From: Dromaius novaehollandiae
Lineage: Eukaryota; Chordata; Aves; Casuariiformes; Dromaiidae
Direction of reading: 5' to 3'
NCBI RefSeq assembly: GCF_036370855.1
Contig: NC_088100.1
Location: 108,668,387 to 108,732,386, forward strand
Length of the DNA stretch: 64,000 bases
A program made the position numbers and the translations under genes. The stretch's first letter is position 1, and each line of letters begins with the position of its first letter. This document shows positions 12,039 to 23,578 of this stretch, in pieces. A model generated the notes under the pieces. The model was not told the DNA's origin. It worked only from the letters and a program-made list of their open reading frames with translations, and made no database searches.

Positions 12039-12044
12039 TTTATT
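12039..12044 (-). terminator. TLR15: Possible TLR15 polyadenylation signal
   Basis: AATAAA on the minus strand starts 45 nt after the TLR15 stop codon. Use of this signal would give a very short 3' UTR; downstream signals are possible alternatives. Confidence 0.4.
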
Positions 12045-12089
12045 TGACTGCAGACTTCCCAGGCACAATCTGTACGCATTCCTGTAACT

Positions 12090-14714
12090 TCATTCCATCT
12101 CATACATATCCTGAGCGGATCCATTTTCTGCTCGCAGAACGAGTGGTTCATTGGTTGTTTTCAAGACAGCTGTTAGCCGATGCCAGAAAACTTTTTGTTT
12201 GTGCTGTTCAGGGCTCCACTTTAAGTAGGTTTTTCTTTTCAATAGTTTCCTGAGTTTGCTGAACTTCTGTGGCACACTGTTGAATGGGAGGTCTTCCAGC
12301 ACAATCATAATGAGGGAATCTTGATTTTCATTCAGGACCCGGTGTTCAGCAAAATACAGCTCATACTGACACCAGCAACTGTTTACAAAGCTGGGAGAGA
12401 GAACAAAAAGGACTTTATGGCTGTTTTCTATACAGTAAAAAATGTTGCCAAGCACAGGATGCCCTGGTTTGAAGTCTCTCTCATGGTAACATATCTTGAA
12501 CTCCTTAGCTTCTAGTTTTTCCAACAGATTCTCTTTTGTCCAATTTGCGTCATGTTCACTGTATGAAATGAAGGCATCATATGGCTTGTTTTCTGGCCTC
12601 TTCTCATACTGTTTCCTTTTTGCCATACACCAGTACCAGCCCATTCTTACGTACCACAGTCCGTCAAAATGCCAACATAAGCCTGTCAACGCTAAAACGA
12701 TCAGGATGGCAACACAAGCTGTAATAGCCATTTGAACGCCCAGGGAACAATACAAAAGCGTTAGGTTGCTGTTCTCAACCAGTGAGCCCCTTCTATCCGG
12801 TGGAAAGCTACATCTAAGATTTTCTCTTCCATTTATCTGCAAGTATGTGTTATGCATATATATATTCACAAACCAGTACAAATCACAGTTACAAAAAAAA
12901 TGTTTACCTTGAACAGTCAAAACACTCAAGCTTGTTAACCGGCCAAAAGTGTCCTCCACTATAGTAGTAATGGCATTGTTGCTAATGTCTAATTCAATCA
13001 GAGAAGCTGGGAGAGATCCATTTTGTAGAAAGGAGATCTTATTCCCCGATAAATTAAGATATTTCAGTGTTGGAAGAGATTTCCCAAAGTGATCAGGGAG
13101 TTCTGCAATTAAATTGTGGCTACTATCTAGATTAGTGATTGCAGAAAGTTGCCTAGTGGGTTCCAGTTTGGTTATTAGATTTCCAGAAACATTAAGATAT
13201 TCAAGTTTCTTTAGGGTTTCAGTTAATGACAAAACCTGCAATTTATTTTTACTAATATCACATTTTGATAAAGTTAGTGGGAAATATTCAAGAGGCATAT
13301 CTGTAATTTTATTATTTTGAATATTAAATATTGTTAAGTTAGAAAGGGATTTAAAACTAGGTGGTATTACTTTAATATCGCTGTTACTTATGTCCAGATG
13401 CTGCAGGGAGGTAGGCAGGTGAGGAAACATGGAAACAGGATTACTGCTGAGATCCAGAAGTAGTAATTCTTTCATTGTACCAGCAAACCATTCTGGAAGT
13501 TCTACAATAGAGCAGTTTGACATTTTTAACTGTTTTACTTTTTCTGGAAGGCTTTCAATGGGTGTTCCAGCGTCATTTCTAACTAATGAAATTGCATTAA
13601 TTCGTACAGTTCCAGGTGCAAGTTTTTGATTTGCATTGGTGTTTTCTGGACTTGCAGTATATATGAAATGATTTCCTTGAACATACATATTTTCCAAGTT
13701 AAATAATTTTTTGGCAAAATTTTGGGGAATTTGACTTATGTTTGTGAAGGACAAATCAATTACCTTAATGGTTGAAGGGAGGCATATTGTATCCAAATAG
13801 TTCATGGGATTGTTGCTAATATTTAAAAAGAAAAGACTGTGGAAAGGAAAGTGACAAATTGCTTCAACGTCTATGTTGTTAATTGTTATTTTGTTATAAC
13901 TAGCATCAATAGACTGTATATTTTTCATCGGTAGAAACAAGATGAACAGTGATAAAAGATCCATTTCCAGGTTGCTGTGGCTAATGTTAAGCACTAAAAC
14001 ACTCTCCAGCTGAGCTTGGCAAAGATCAGCATCCAATTTTTCCGTCAATTCTTCTTCAGAGAGTTTCCTCTTTGACAGATCAAGTATTCCATTTATTGGT
14101 GTTGCACACAAATTGGGCTTTAACCCAGCTGTTGGAGAGACTGTTACATTTTTCTCTGCTCTTTGAGGATCTCGTTTACTTCGTCTGAAACTTGGATTAA
14201 CGTTTAGTTGCTCGGATGGACCTTCAGAATGTTGCAGCTCTTTGGCTGACACAGAAGACTCCAGAACAGCCTCTGGTGATGTTTCAAAGTATTTGTAAAG
14301 CTGTAAAACCCCCGGGGCTTCTACAGTTGGTAGCAGTTTTAGATGAGATGCAAGACCAGATGCATCAAGTTTCTTATCATTAAATGACAAATTCACAGAA
14401 ACAAGGCTGAGTAAATTCTCAAACACACCAGGTTCGATGTGCTGTATCTGATTGTAGGCAAGGTCTAAAACTTCCAGTGCATGAAAACCTTCAAAGTCTC
14501 TTTTCGTTATTTTTTCAATCATGTTATGTGAGAAATTGAGAACTCTTGCCATTTTTGGAGCTTGTGCTTCTGATACAGAAGAGAGGTTTAAATAAGAGTA
14601 GTTATAAAACTGGGAGACATACACTCTAGATGTTCTCCAAGTCAGGAATCCATTTGCTCTACTGAATAAAAAAGAAATGAGGTAGAAATGAAGTTTTCCA
14701 ATAAGGATCCTCAT
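12090..14714 (-). CDS. TLR15: Toll-like receptor 15
   Basis: One uninterrupted exon encodes 874 aa (chicken TLR15 is about 868). Features in order are a signal peptide (about 1-22, MRILIGKLHFYLISF), a leucine-rich-repeat ectodomain with many LxxLxLxxN units, a low-complexity insert around residues 140-205, an LRR C-terminal cap (CNCDLYWF... CSF), a transmembrane helix at about 660-682, and a cytoplasmic TIR domain at about 710-850 with box 1 YDAFISYSEHD, box 2 ERDFKPGHPVLGN and box 3 FWHRL. The ectodomain has numerous N-x-S/T sites. An ATG nine codons upstream (14741) is in frame, but a splice acceptor falls between the two, and the ATG at 14714 has A at -3, so 14714 is preferred. TLR15 signals through MyD88 to NF-kB; it responds to secreted proteases by ectodomain cleavage and to yeast-derived agonists. 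The name rests on length, LRR/TIR layout and remembered similarity to the chicken protein (VYVSQFYNYSYLNLSS). Confidence 0.95.
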   Translation of the reverse strand: MRILIGKLHFYLISFLFSRANGFLTWRTSRVYVSQFYNYSYLNLSSVSEAQAPKMARVLNFSHNMIEKITKRDFEGFHALEVLDLAYNQIQHIEPGVFENLLSLVSVNLSFNDKKLDASGLASHLKLLPTVEAPGVLQLYKYFETSPEAVLESSVSAKELQHSEGPSEQLNVNPSFRRSKRDPQRAEKNVTVSPTAGLKPNLCATPINGILDLSKRKLSEEELTEKLDADLCQAQLESVLVLNISHSNLEMDLLSLFILFLPMKNIQSIDASYNKITINNIDVEAICHFPFHSLFFLNISNNPMNYLDTICLPSTIKVIDLSFTNISQIPQNFAKKLFNLENMYVQGNHFIYTASPENTNANQKLAPGTVRINAISLVRNDAGTPIESLPEKVKQLKMSNCSIVELPEWFAGTMKELLLLDLSSNPVSMFPHLPTSLQHLDISNSDIKVIPPSFKSLSNLTIFNIQNNKITDMPLEYFPLTLSKCDISKNKLQVLSLTETLKKLEYLNVSGNLITKLEPTRQLSAITNLDSSHNLIAELPDHFGKSLPTLKYLNLSGNKISFLQNGSLPASLIELDISNNAITTIVEDTFGRLTSLSVLTVQGKHFFCNCDLYWFVNIYMHNTYLQINGRENLRCSFPPDRRGSLVENSNLTLLYCSLGVQMAITACVAILIVLALTGLCWHFDGLWYVRMGWYWCMAKRKQYEKRPENKPYDAFISYSEHDANWTKENLLEKLEAKEFKICYHERDFKPGHPVLGNIFYCIENSHKVLFVLSPSFVNSCWCQYELYFAEHRVLNENQDSLIMIVLEDLPFNSVPQKFSKLRKLLKRKTYLKWSPEQHKQKVFWHRLTAVLKTTNEPLVLRAENGSAQDMYEME

Positions 14715-14745
14715 CCTGGAGAGGAGAAAGGTAAAATCCATCAGT
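14715..14745 (-). promoter_or_regulatory. TLR15: Splice acceptor and branch site before TLR15 ATG
   Basis: On the minus strand TACTGAT (branch-site like) is followed by a pyrimidine-rich run CCTTTCTCCTCTCCAG and then G-ATG. The AG lies at 14717-14716 and the exon would begin at 14715, one base before the start codon. This implies at least one upstream 5' UTR exon and excludes the ATG at 14741 from the mature mRNA whenever the acceptor is used. Confidence 0.7.
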
Positions 14746-15479
14746 ATAATATGCTCTACACGATATCAATAAGCACCCTCCAAATAATTCAAGAAAACAC
14801 CTTAGTTTACTTGCAAGTGCAGAAATCATTTCATTAGCTGTATCTATGAATCCCTGGTTATCTATATGCTGTCTTGCTTCATTACTGTTTTTCAAGAAGC
14901 AATACTGAAAGAAACCATCAGAGAATGATTTGAAGGAGTGTGCTATACATGTCAGATTCTTCTAAAGGAAATCTGAAGATTTTTCCCTTCCCTCCTGCAC
15001 TCCCCCGCCCAAGGTGGGTAGTAAACCGCCTTTGTCAGAGCATCTTTCCATTGCATAATCCAAAATATGCTCTCCTGACTGCTGCTTACAACATTGGTTT
15101 TGCTTCTCTTGCTCTGCCACGCAGCAGCTGACCACGTCTACCAGCCAGAAACCTATGCAGCCACCTAACTAGTGCATTCAAAAGTAATGCGGCAGGGCCC
15201 TCCACCTAACTGCTAAGAGATATTAAAAGAAGGTTGTGACCTTGCAGCATTTGGTACTTTGTATTCTGGTATTTGGTAGTTTGTACTCTGCCAAGAATTT
15301 ACTAGTAGTCATTTATTTAGCTGTAGGTGTAAGGAAAACAGTAAGTTCACTTTTTAGTAGAACTTCAAAGATATATATAGATATATGGTACTCTGCACTG
15401 GAAGAGGCCACTGCTGTGTATTTAATCATCTTTGACATCCCACTACCCGGTCACTTTGCTCCTGAACTCCTCTCCCAAC
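14746..15479. other. Presumed TLR15 5' intron
   Basis: AT-rich sequence between the acceptor before TLR15 and the CpG island. No coding features seen. If the first TLR15 exon ends in the island, this is its intron. Confidence 0.45.
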
Positions 15480-16260
15480 CCTGACTCCGTCCCCCGAGAC
15501 CTCCTGGCTCACGGGCTCCCCCACCCTGCGCCCGTCACCGGCCGGCGCGGACGCCGCCCGCCCGCCGAGGAACAGCCTGCTGCCGCCGCGGTCCCCCCGC
15601 TGCCCGCCTCGGCCTGGCACCCGCGCCGCGCTGCCGACAAGCGGCAGGGAGCCCGCGGGGCAGCGCCGGAGGCCCCAAGCGCCCCTCGGGGACGCCTTGA
15701 AAAGCGCGGCGCTGCCCGGGCAGGGAGGCGCTGACGGGCCGGCGGCTGCTCCGAGCAGCATCCGCGCTCCCCGCGCTCCCCCGCCTGCAGCGTCGCCACC
15801 GGCCGTTAACGGCGCCTCCCGGCCCGCGGCGAGCGCGGCGCCACAGGCGCCTCGCGGGCAGCCGCCCCCGGTACCTGCCGCACAGAGCCGCTCCGCAGCA
15901 CCCCGCCGGCGCAGCCGGCCCGGCCCGGCCCCGCCGCGCCTTTTTGTGGGGCCGCGGCTGCGCCGTGGGCGGGCCGGGAGGCGGCATCGCGGTACCGGTC
16001 GCCCTCTCCCTGCGGGGGCCGCTGTTGTGCCCCGGGGCGGGGAGCGGTGCGGCCTCGGGGCTGAGGGAGGCCGCGGAGCCGGCGGGGGCGAAAGCCAGCG
16101 AGGAGGGGGCCCGGCCCCGCCTCCCGCCGCCCTGGCCGTGGCCCAGGCCCTGACCCTTTCCTCGGCTGCGGGTTGGATTCAGCCGTTGCTGGAGCAATTT
16201 CCCCGCCCCTGCGGAGAGAGGCGGCAGTCAGCCCCGACCCTTTGAAACCTCCGTGCAGCC
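15480..16260 (-). promoter_or_regulatory. Orphan CpG island, likely TLR15 promoter
   Basis: A sharply bounded block of very high GC and CpG density stands in AT-rich flanks. No known mammalian gene starts in the matching interval between GPR75 and ERLEC1. On the minus strand the best splice donor is CAG|GTACCG with the exon ending at 15875, about 1.16 kb before the TLR15 acceptor at 14715. A TATA-like ACAAAAAGG (minus) lies near 15935-15950, roughly 70 bp before that donor. These fit a 5' UTR exon and promoter for TLR15. A plus-strand noncoding transcript is an alternative. The GC-rich frames across the island are stop-poor by composition and show no domains. Confidence 0.55.
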
Positions 16261-18602
16261 ACAGTGCTTCTCCCCGCCGGGGCTGGCATCTCCCATGGCG
16301 CTGTTTGGGGCCAGGCGCTGGGAAATTTGTGGAGGCTGTGTGGCCTGTGGCAAGCTTGTCTTGTTGAGCTTGCGAGTCTCTTTCTCTTCCATGTGCATTT
16401 TTTCCCCCCTCTTTTGCCCCAAGATGTGAAATTCTCACAGCGGTAGGAACCACTGCTCAACTGGATGCTGAGGAGGTTCCTTCTTTCAGCGCCCAGAACC
16501 ACTGCGCACGGCCCTGGAAAGTGCAGTCCTCTCGAGGTGTCCTCTTGCCGCTGGGCTGTGTGTGCTGTGAGGTGGCACAGTTGTGTCAAAGGGGGTAACG
16601 AGCTGGTGGGCAGGGGGAAGCCTCCATGACGGATAATCCTCCCCGTTACCGCTGGTTTCAGCTTTATTGTCTCGGCTATAGGCTTTGAGTCTCCAAATTC
16701 CTATGTACCATTGATAGCAACAAATACTGGCCTAAGACGTGTATAATTCTAAAATAATATTTGCTGTCTGCTCTTCATGGCTCCAAGGGGACATGATTTC
16801 AAAGCTTACTCTGTAACTTTGCTGAGTAGGAACGTGCTACTGTAAAAAATGAAAGCTGAGATTCTTACGAAACTACAACAACTCCCAGAATTGATGCCTT
16901 AGGGGAGAAAAACAAGTGTCGTGACTTGTGATCGAAAACATGACAGCCGGTCATGCTGCTGATGGACGATTGAAAACTTAACACAGCTGCTGCCATGTAA
17001 ACTGCTTGTGTCTCGTTAAAATCAGTATTAGCATATGAGTATTGTAGGGAAGGCCTGTAAAGCACCAAGCCTGACCATGGAGCTGTGAAACTACTTTTCT
17101 CCTGTCACGTGATTTGCTCTGTATGTATATGCAAAGGTCTTTGCATTGGGCTCTCTTATGTGTGTGAATACAAGGTCTTGCACTCTGAAAGTGCTTCTGC
17201 AAAGTGAATAATTGTAAATTTAGTGCACTTTAGCTAGGAAAAAATAATAGTAGATTTTCTTAGTGTTTGTACTGTTGCTTTGAAAGATGCATTCTTGTTC
17301 TGCAACTAGTTCCACTCAGGATGTTGACAGATGGGAAATATGACAGTGCGAGATGTCATCAATTCTGCTTTTTCTTTTATCAGTTCTTCCTTCTTTTTCA
17401 ACTTCCACTGACTGGAGACTCTTAAAGAAGCCCACAGGATATCCTGTCCAGTCCTGAGAGGCTGGAAAACCCCGAGGTTGTTTTTGCTCCCCTTGTAGTC
17501 ATCCTGGCCATTTTCCTGCCCAGTCAAGTTCTGTGACTTCCCCTGAAGCCCTCCCTCCTTTAGACAAATCCTAACTTGCTTTAATAGAAGAGAAAGGAAA
17601 TTGAAAACATTTTGGACATGTCAGGTTACATTCTTCCTCCCTTTTAACTTCAGGTGACCTTACATAGCTACTCTCTTCTCCTTGATGAGTCATTCGTCCT
17701 ACATCTAAACCCAGCTGAGCTCTTCTCGAAACTCAGGCTGTAGTTCCCCCCTTGAGAAAATGGGCCAACTATATTCTAGTACATGGGCTATCCAAACCAC
17801 TTTTTTTTTTTTTTGGCTTTCTGAGAAGATAAATTACATTTTGAAGTAGTAAAGTTAAAAATAATATTTTTCGGTACAAGGATATTTTTTCCAACAACAC
17901 ACTGTGCTGGCATTATTCATTTCATCAGGCATGCATCTTGTATATTCCTTCCTTCTCCTTATGTTGAAGGTTTGTGGAGGAACAGGAGCATACGAGAGAA
18001 GACTCTGTAAGTGGGTGAGAAAAGTACAAACAATATGGCTGAGACCATAACAAAGGCAGAATCATGGTTCCCTGCAAAGAGAGGTAATTCCTGAAACAGC
18101 TCTTCCATTTGTTCGCTCTCTGCAAGGGACCTTGTGCCTAAAATGCAATTTAAGGGAGAAGAGGCTGAGGAAGACAGAGGAATGCACAGCCCTGATGGCT
18201 TGAAAGATGTAAAATGTCTGTTCTGTCCCCTATTCTGGGCTACGGGATGAGATCAGAGATCCATGGAATGGCTTTGGCCCTTCCCAGTAGACATATTAGC
18301 CTCTGTAGAAAAGCATGTTTTGGGACAGTTAATAGCCTGACATTTGCCAGCGGTGGTATGTTGCTTCCAAAAGGACAGTAGTCCCTTAGCACGTTACTGG
18401 CTTTACATCTGACAAGAAAGAAAAACAATACCCCTCTCCAACGCCACCTGAGAATCTGAGCCATATATTGCAAAGATTTCCTTTCCATCTTGGCAGCTGA
18501 ATTCTTCAGCCTGTTTTGGAGATATGCTTAATCAAGTTTATTCTTTTGTAAAATGTGAGGAAAGATAAAAACAAAAGGAAAAGGAAGGGAAAAAGTTTTT
18601 GC

Positions 18603-18625
18603 TTTTTTTTTTTTTTTTTTTTTTT
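18603..18625 (+). repeat. T23 homopolymer
   Basis: A run of 23 T. It could be a poly(A) tail of a retroposed copy read in reverse, but I see no recognisable element beside it. Confidence 0.9.
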
Positions 18626-20998
18626 AAGTAGGATGCAAGAAAATGTTTTTGAGTGTGGGCAGACTGATGGCAGACTAGCTGAAACTGTACAAGACCTTCT
18701 CAAATCCGGAGGCAATGAGTACTAGCCTTCATGAATTCAGACTTCAGAAGGAGTTTCTTTTACCAAAGTGGGCTTAGATCTGCATGCTGGATGAAAACTG
18801 TAAGTCATATCTGTATAGCTGTACAAATAGGATGCTTATGATCTGGAAATCTGCTCTGTTGCTTCTGTGCTGGGAGAGAGACTAATACCCTGCAGTTCTT
18901 TACCACTTGAGAAAATCTTTCCAAGAGTCATCATCTTATTTTGCACCTTCAGTTAAACAAAACTTTCCAGGGACTGTCTTTCCTTGCATCATGAACCACT
19001 GACTCGTCAGCCATGTGGATGCCTTACGTAAGTATTCTCTCTAGGTTTTGATCCAATCTTGCAACTAATTATTAATTTGTGAGTTTTAATAGCAAATAAA
19101 AATCAGCTCTAGAATTAATCCCCATTGTCTGAAGTTTAACTGCTGCTATATTATTAGAGCAGTGTCTTTGGTTATGTAAGTGAAGACATAGCAATACTCA
19201 TATGGTTCTTTTATCTTCTATAGAAAATTCCAACTTCATTTCCTGATATTCAGTTAACAGGTCTTGTCAAGAAATGAGCGGTGCTATTGCTACATTATTT
19301 GGTATTGTGTAAGAGTCCATCAGTTACTGACTCAGCAGTGAGTTTTAAACATGCCCATACTGATAAGTTGGGAGGGTTTTGTTGCTTGCTTGTGTGCTGG
19401 TGTTCCTTCTTTCTGTGTGGATGAATCCCATGCTCTGGGACCTAAAAGAGTTCATTCTTTTTAGCTTTGATTAATTGCAGATTGTATCAGTACTGTTGTT
19501 GCAAATTTGATGTCTGCCATTCACATTCTTTCCACAAATACCTTTCCAGCTGAGATACAAACCTCATGCATAAATCTAAGCAGATAGGCACAGAAATCTG
19601 CACAGCTCTAATTCTGCTTTGTACTTTCTGCACGCCAATGGAAACCTATATTCCCCATTTTTGGTACTGATATGTTCCCACACCCCTGGAGAAGGAGTGT
19701 CTGGGAGAGGATCGAAGAAGCAAGATACTCTCATTAGCACATTTCTTTTAGACTCAAATGTGTTAGGATGTAAACTTATGTGAGAATTAATTACTTCAAG
19801 CAGAATCAACTCATGTTCTATCCTGCCCCAGGAGGTTTGGGGCTTTTTGCTTTGTGCCTTATATGCTCATTCATTCTTCTCTCCTAGATTAGCTGTTAGT
19901 AGGGAAGAGATGGAAGAATGTAGAAAAACATGTTCTTTATCTTTGTAGATGTATGTCTCCCTCTGTCCTCACTGTACTGTTAACATTTTCTGCTGGTCTG
20001 TCCCTAACCTAGTGTTGCACCACCTTTCAGTAAAGACTGGTGAAAAATTCTCATGACCTGAAAAAATATCTTTAGGTTTTCTTCAGTTTCTATGAATATA
20101 GCCTAAGTGAGGCAGAGAAGCAATGCTACAGCAGTGCTTGGAGTAGACACAACAAGCAAAGCTCCTTCTTGTGTAAGAAGAAGTAGAGGCCAAGGAATCT
20201 GAAGAACTGGGTACAAATTTCATGAGTTCGGTGACTGCTGTTTGCTCCTGGAACAGCAGAAGTCTTTCTTTGGCTTTAGTAGCATGTGGAGGTGCTGTGG
20301 GTGCTTAGTCAGAGAGGTTGCACTTCTCTATGATGCTGGGGAGTTCCCTCTTGTGTGGGGGCAGGGGAATTCTTTTAATATCTGCAAAATAGCTATTTTT
20401 ATCTTTTCCTCTGATCTAATTATATCACAGCTAAGGTATGTGCAGGAAGGATTTTGCATGTCATGGCCTCTTTTTCCTTTAATGTGACCTAGACAATAGA
20501 TGCTGAGGAAGTCTGACACCATCCCCACCAGTGCTGTGTTCTGCAATGGGGCGCAGTCCCTTTGGCATGACACACGCTTTCAAATCAAACCTGAAGCTCG
20601 AGCACTCGGAGCTTGAGAGCTCAGCCCAGTGGTAAGGCTCTCTCTGCAGACAGTCCATGAACTCTGGACAGATGTTGTTTTCTGGAGCCAGTTATTTGCA
20701 ATGGGAGGATGTACTGCCTCCAGCAGATTCTCACACATTGCTTTTTCACTAGTCCTCGTCCTGCTCGCTCCTGTCTAAGATGGCTGGGGTGAGCATGGTA
20801 TGCACAGAGGAAGAAGGCAGAAGAAATTGAATAAGAGTATCACATTGGTGAAAGTGGAAACTGGAGAGCAAAAGTCATCATGTTAATAGAGTTCAGCTTC
20901 TGGCCTGCTCAACTTTGTTCCTACTCTGATCCAGGATTTCTTAAAAGCAGCTAAATAGGTATGAGGCAGGCTCAATTCAAAATAAAACTGTTGTGAGG

Positions 20999-21645
20999 AA
21001 TTGCACAGTTTCTACATTTCCACCTACTGCTAGGCCCTTAATGAGAAGATTCACCCAGCTGATTGTAAAGAGAGATTAGAAGAAACTAAGGCTATCCATC
21101 TTTTCTTACTATATGCTGACTTTGGATGTATCTTCAGTGCTGTGTGCATGACGTGTGGCAGTCCAGAACTAGGACTAAGGCAGCTAATGGTAACAATATA
21201 GCTGTAGGAGCTGGCGCTGAAATGCTAATCTGAAATGGGATAGTGAGGTGGTGAGGCCTTTCTAGAGTCTGTGTTGCTATAGCTGAGCCTGTCAGTACCC
21301 AAAGTAGATAGTTTAAAGATAGTCTCGTAGCTACTCAAGCTGCAGTTATACCTTTGGCAGCCATGCAGGTGGAGCTTGAGTGAAGCTACTGCTTAAGCCT
21401 ATAGAGCTCTCCCATCTAAGCTTTCTAACTTTCTAAGGGACTCTGGTCTTGATGAAATTTTACTGCTTGATGTATAACTTTTACAGACTGATAGTGCAAC
21501 AAGTTGTTTGTCTGTGGCCAAAGACAAACTTTGGTCAGCATCCAGCAACTAGGACCCCATCTGTTGCTAGACACTTAATGAGAAGTTGTTCCAGTTGATT
21601 ATGGAGGCAAACAAAAGAATTTTAGGGAAACTAAGTTAGATGTGT
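20999..21645 (+). repeat. Pair of diverged direct repeats
   Basis: Two segments about 545 bp apart share the order CTACTGCTAGGCCCTTAATGAGAAG / CTGTTGCTAGACACTTAATGAGAAG (each reported only by its core, GCTAG..CTTAATGAGAAG), then CCAG(C/T)TGATT, then GAAACTAAG. The copies run about 20999-21090 and 21545-21645. They may be an old local duplication or two copies of an unnamed repeat. Confidence 0.45.
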
Positions 21646-23265
21646 AGATTCAGGAGACCACTCCTTTTAATGTCTTGTCTTTTCTAAAAGCTGCTGGCTA
21701 AAACATAGGATTAAAATTTAAGCAACTTCTTGCACATTTTCCCAAAACTTCAAGAGGATTGAGGGGAAAAAAAAAAAAATCTGGGTAGAAGATGCTCTCC
21801 TCCTCTCCTACTTGTCTTTGTCCCATCACTAGACCATTAAGATACGGATATGATCAGGAACAATGAGTCAGAATTTAAATGTCATATCATCTTGCTGATG
21901 CTTTTTTTCTACTGTACAGGATATAGTAAAATTAGTTCTCATGTTTCAGCAGTCTGGCAGTTTAAGTTGGTATTATGGGTAGCATTCAACTAGTCATATG
22001 TCAAATAGTTGGTAAATTTCTGTTTGACATCAGTCATGAGACTCCTACACCTTGCACAACAGCTCTAGAAAAGAGGAAACGTAGCTGCCTTACAAACAAG
22101 TAGTACTTATCAAGACACTGAACACACACACAGTTGCTACATGCTGAAACATTGCCCAGATTTTTCCCACTCCAGCACATGAATCATCACACAAAGTTGC
22201 TAGGCTCATGATGATGGAACTACATGATCTACGTACATTATCATGATGATGATAATACAAGGGAAGGTATATGAAAGTACTTGGTAAGTTCTTCCTCAGT
22301 GAAAACCTGGTATTTCTTTTTCCAATGCATAATTAGTATGGGACACATGAACTTAAAGGACACACAGGTAATCTTGTCTTGTCCTGAGGTGGTCTGTGTC
22401 TGATTTCGATGAACTGGACCAGGTAGGTTGGAAGGGGGAGCATATGTACTAACACTGAAACATCACAAAACAAGTGATCAATATGGCACCTGGTACAGAC
22501 ACTAAAGTGATCTTCTGCCAGGCCTCCACTGTTCTCCCTTGGGAAGGAAATCTTTGAGGGCATATTGGCCCTAAACCAGTAGTTCAATTTTTTCCTCCCC
22601 TTTGAAAATTGCTGTTTTAAAAGTATAACAGAAATGCACCTCAAATACTGTAGTTACATGATATTTCAAATATCCAGTCCTTCAGCTTACATCTAGGAAT
22701 GTGTAAAAAAACGTGTATTACCAGCATGTGCATATACCAGAAATCTTATTTGTAAGGTAGACATGTTAGAAAAAAACAGACCTCTATTCTAGTGTTGTCC
22801 AATTAGAGGAGAGGTGGGTATACTGAGTTTTTGTCACTGAAAAAGAAACAACTCAGACACTTGCATAACACCCGCCACTGAACAAAGAAATGTTTAGTGA
22901 AGTCAGGAGGCCCAGCTGGCCCTCGTACTGACACAGAAATGTTAAGATTATAGATCACTAATATTATACCTGAGCTTCCTCTGATGCAAAAAAGCAAATG
23001 ACTGACTGATGTTCAGCAAAATAACAAAAAACAGGTCCTGGAAGGCAGTCTGGGATGGAAGAAGGGATAACAGTTGAGTGGGGGAAAGGCAAGGTAACAG
23101 GAGGAAGGACTGCAATATAAATACAGTTCAAAATGGTCAAACGGACACAGTGTTTGAACAATTATTAGTGTTTTAGCAGCCACTGAAGGCTCTTCAGCAG
23201 AAAGTGTTTTCCCTCTTCCATTCTAACTGTTGGCAGTTGAACTCCTCACTTGAAGCTGGGCCTTG

Positions 23266-23271
23266 TTTATT
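23266..23271 (-). terminator. ERLEC1: ERLEC1 polyadenylation signal
   Basis: The first AATAAA on the minus strand lies about 310 nt after the ERLEC1 stop codon at 23579, giving a short 3' UTR of about 330 nt. Confidence 0.6.
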
Positions 23272-23300
23272 TGCCTTTTTAAAGTGATAATTTATACCTT

Positions 23301-23318
23301 GATGATGATGATGATGAT
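23301..23318 (+). repeat. (GAT)6 microsatellite
   Basis: Six perfect GAT units within the predicted ERLEC1 3' UTR (ATC repeats in the mRNA). Confidence 0.85.
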
Positions 23319-23578
23319 TTCAGAACTTCTCATACACAAGTCAAACAGGAAGTGCAAGACAAGATTTTAATTGTTAAAAGTTTATCGATAACCTCTTATA
23401 TACACATAGTTATACACAAAGTGGTTCATGAGTCCCCCATCTTATAGAATTCTGCTGGTGAGGTTGGTTGGCTGAAAACTTCGGTTTGCCTTTGTCGTCT
23501 CACAAAGATGATGCTAATATGGAAGATGGCAGCTGGGTTGTTGACAGGTATGGCTTTCTTCACAGACTTTACTGTTCT

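Larger units (their letters stand above)
16261..23265. other. Intergenic spacer between TLR15 promoter and ERLEC1
   Basis: About 7 kb without a recognised gene. Simple tracts include T runs near 17801 and at 18603-18625 (23 T) and an A run near 21766. A diverged direct repeat of about 90 bp is seen near 20999-21090 and 21545-21645. None of the short frames here shows a signal peptide, domain or family motif that I recognise. Confidence 0.5.

Noticed and set aside
14715-14741. Upstream in-frame ATG of TLR15 adding nine residues
   Set aside because: A branch site, pyrimidine tract and AG lie between it and the next ATG, and the downstream ATG gives a cleaner signal peptide and better context.
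15535-16453. Several GC-rich frames of 100-220 codons on both strands at the 15.5-16.4 kb CpG island
   Set aside because: Low-complexity Arg/Ala/Pro/Gly composition in all frames, no domains; better explained as a CpG-island promoter.
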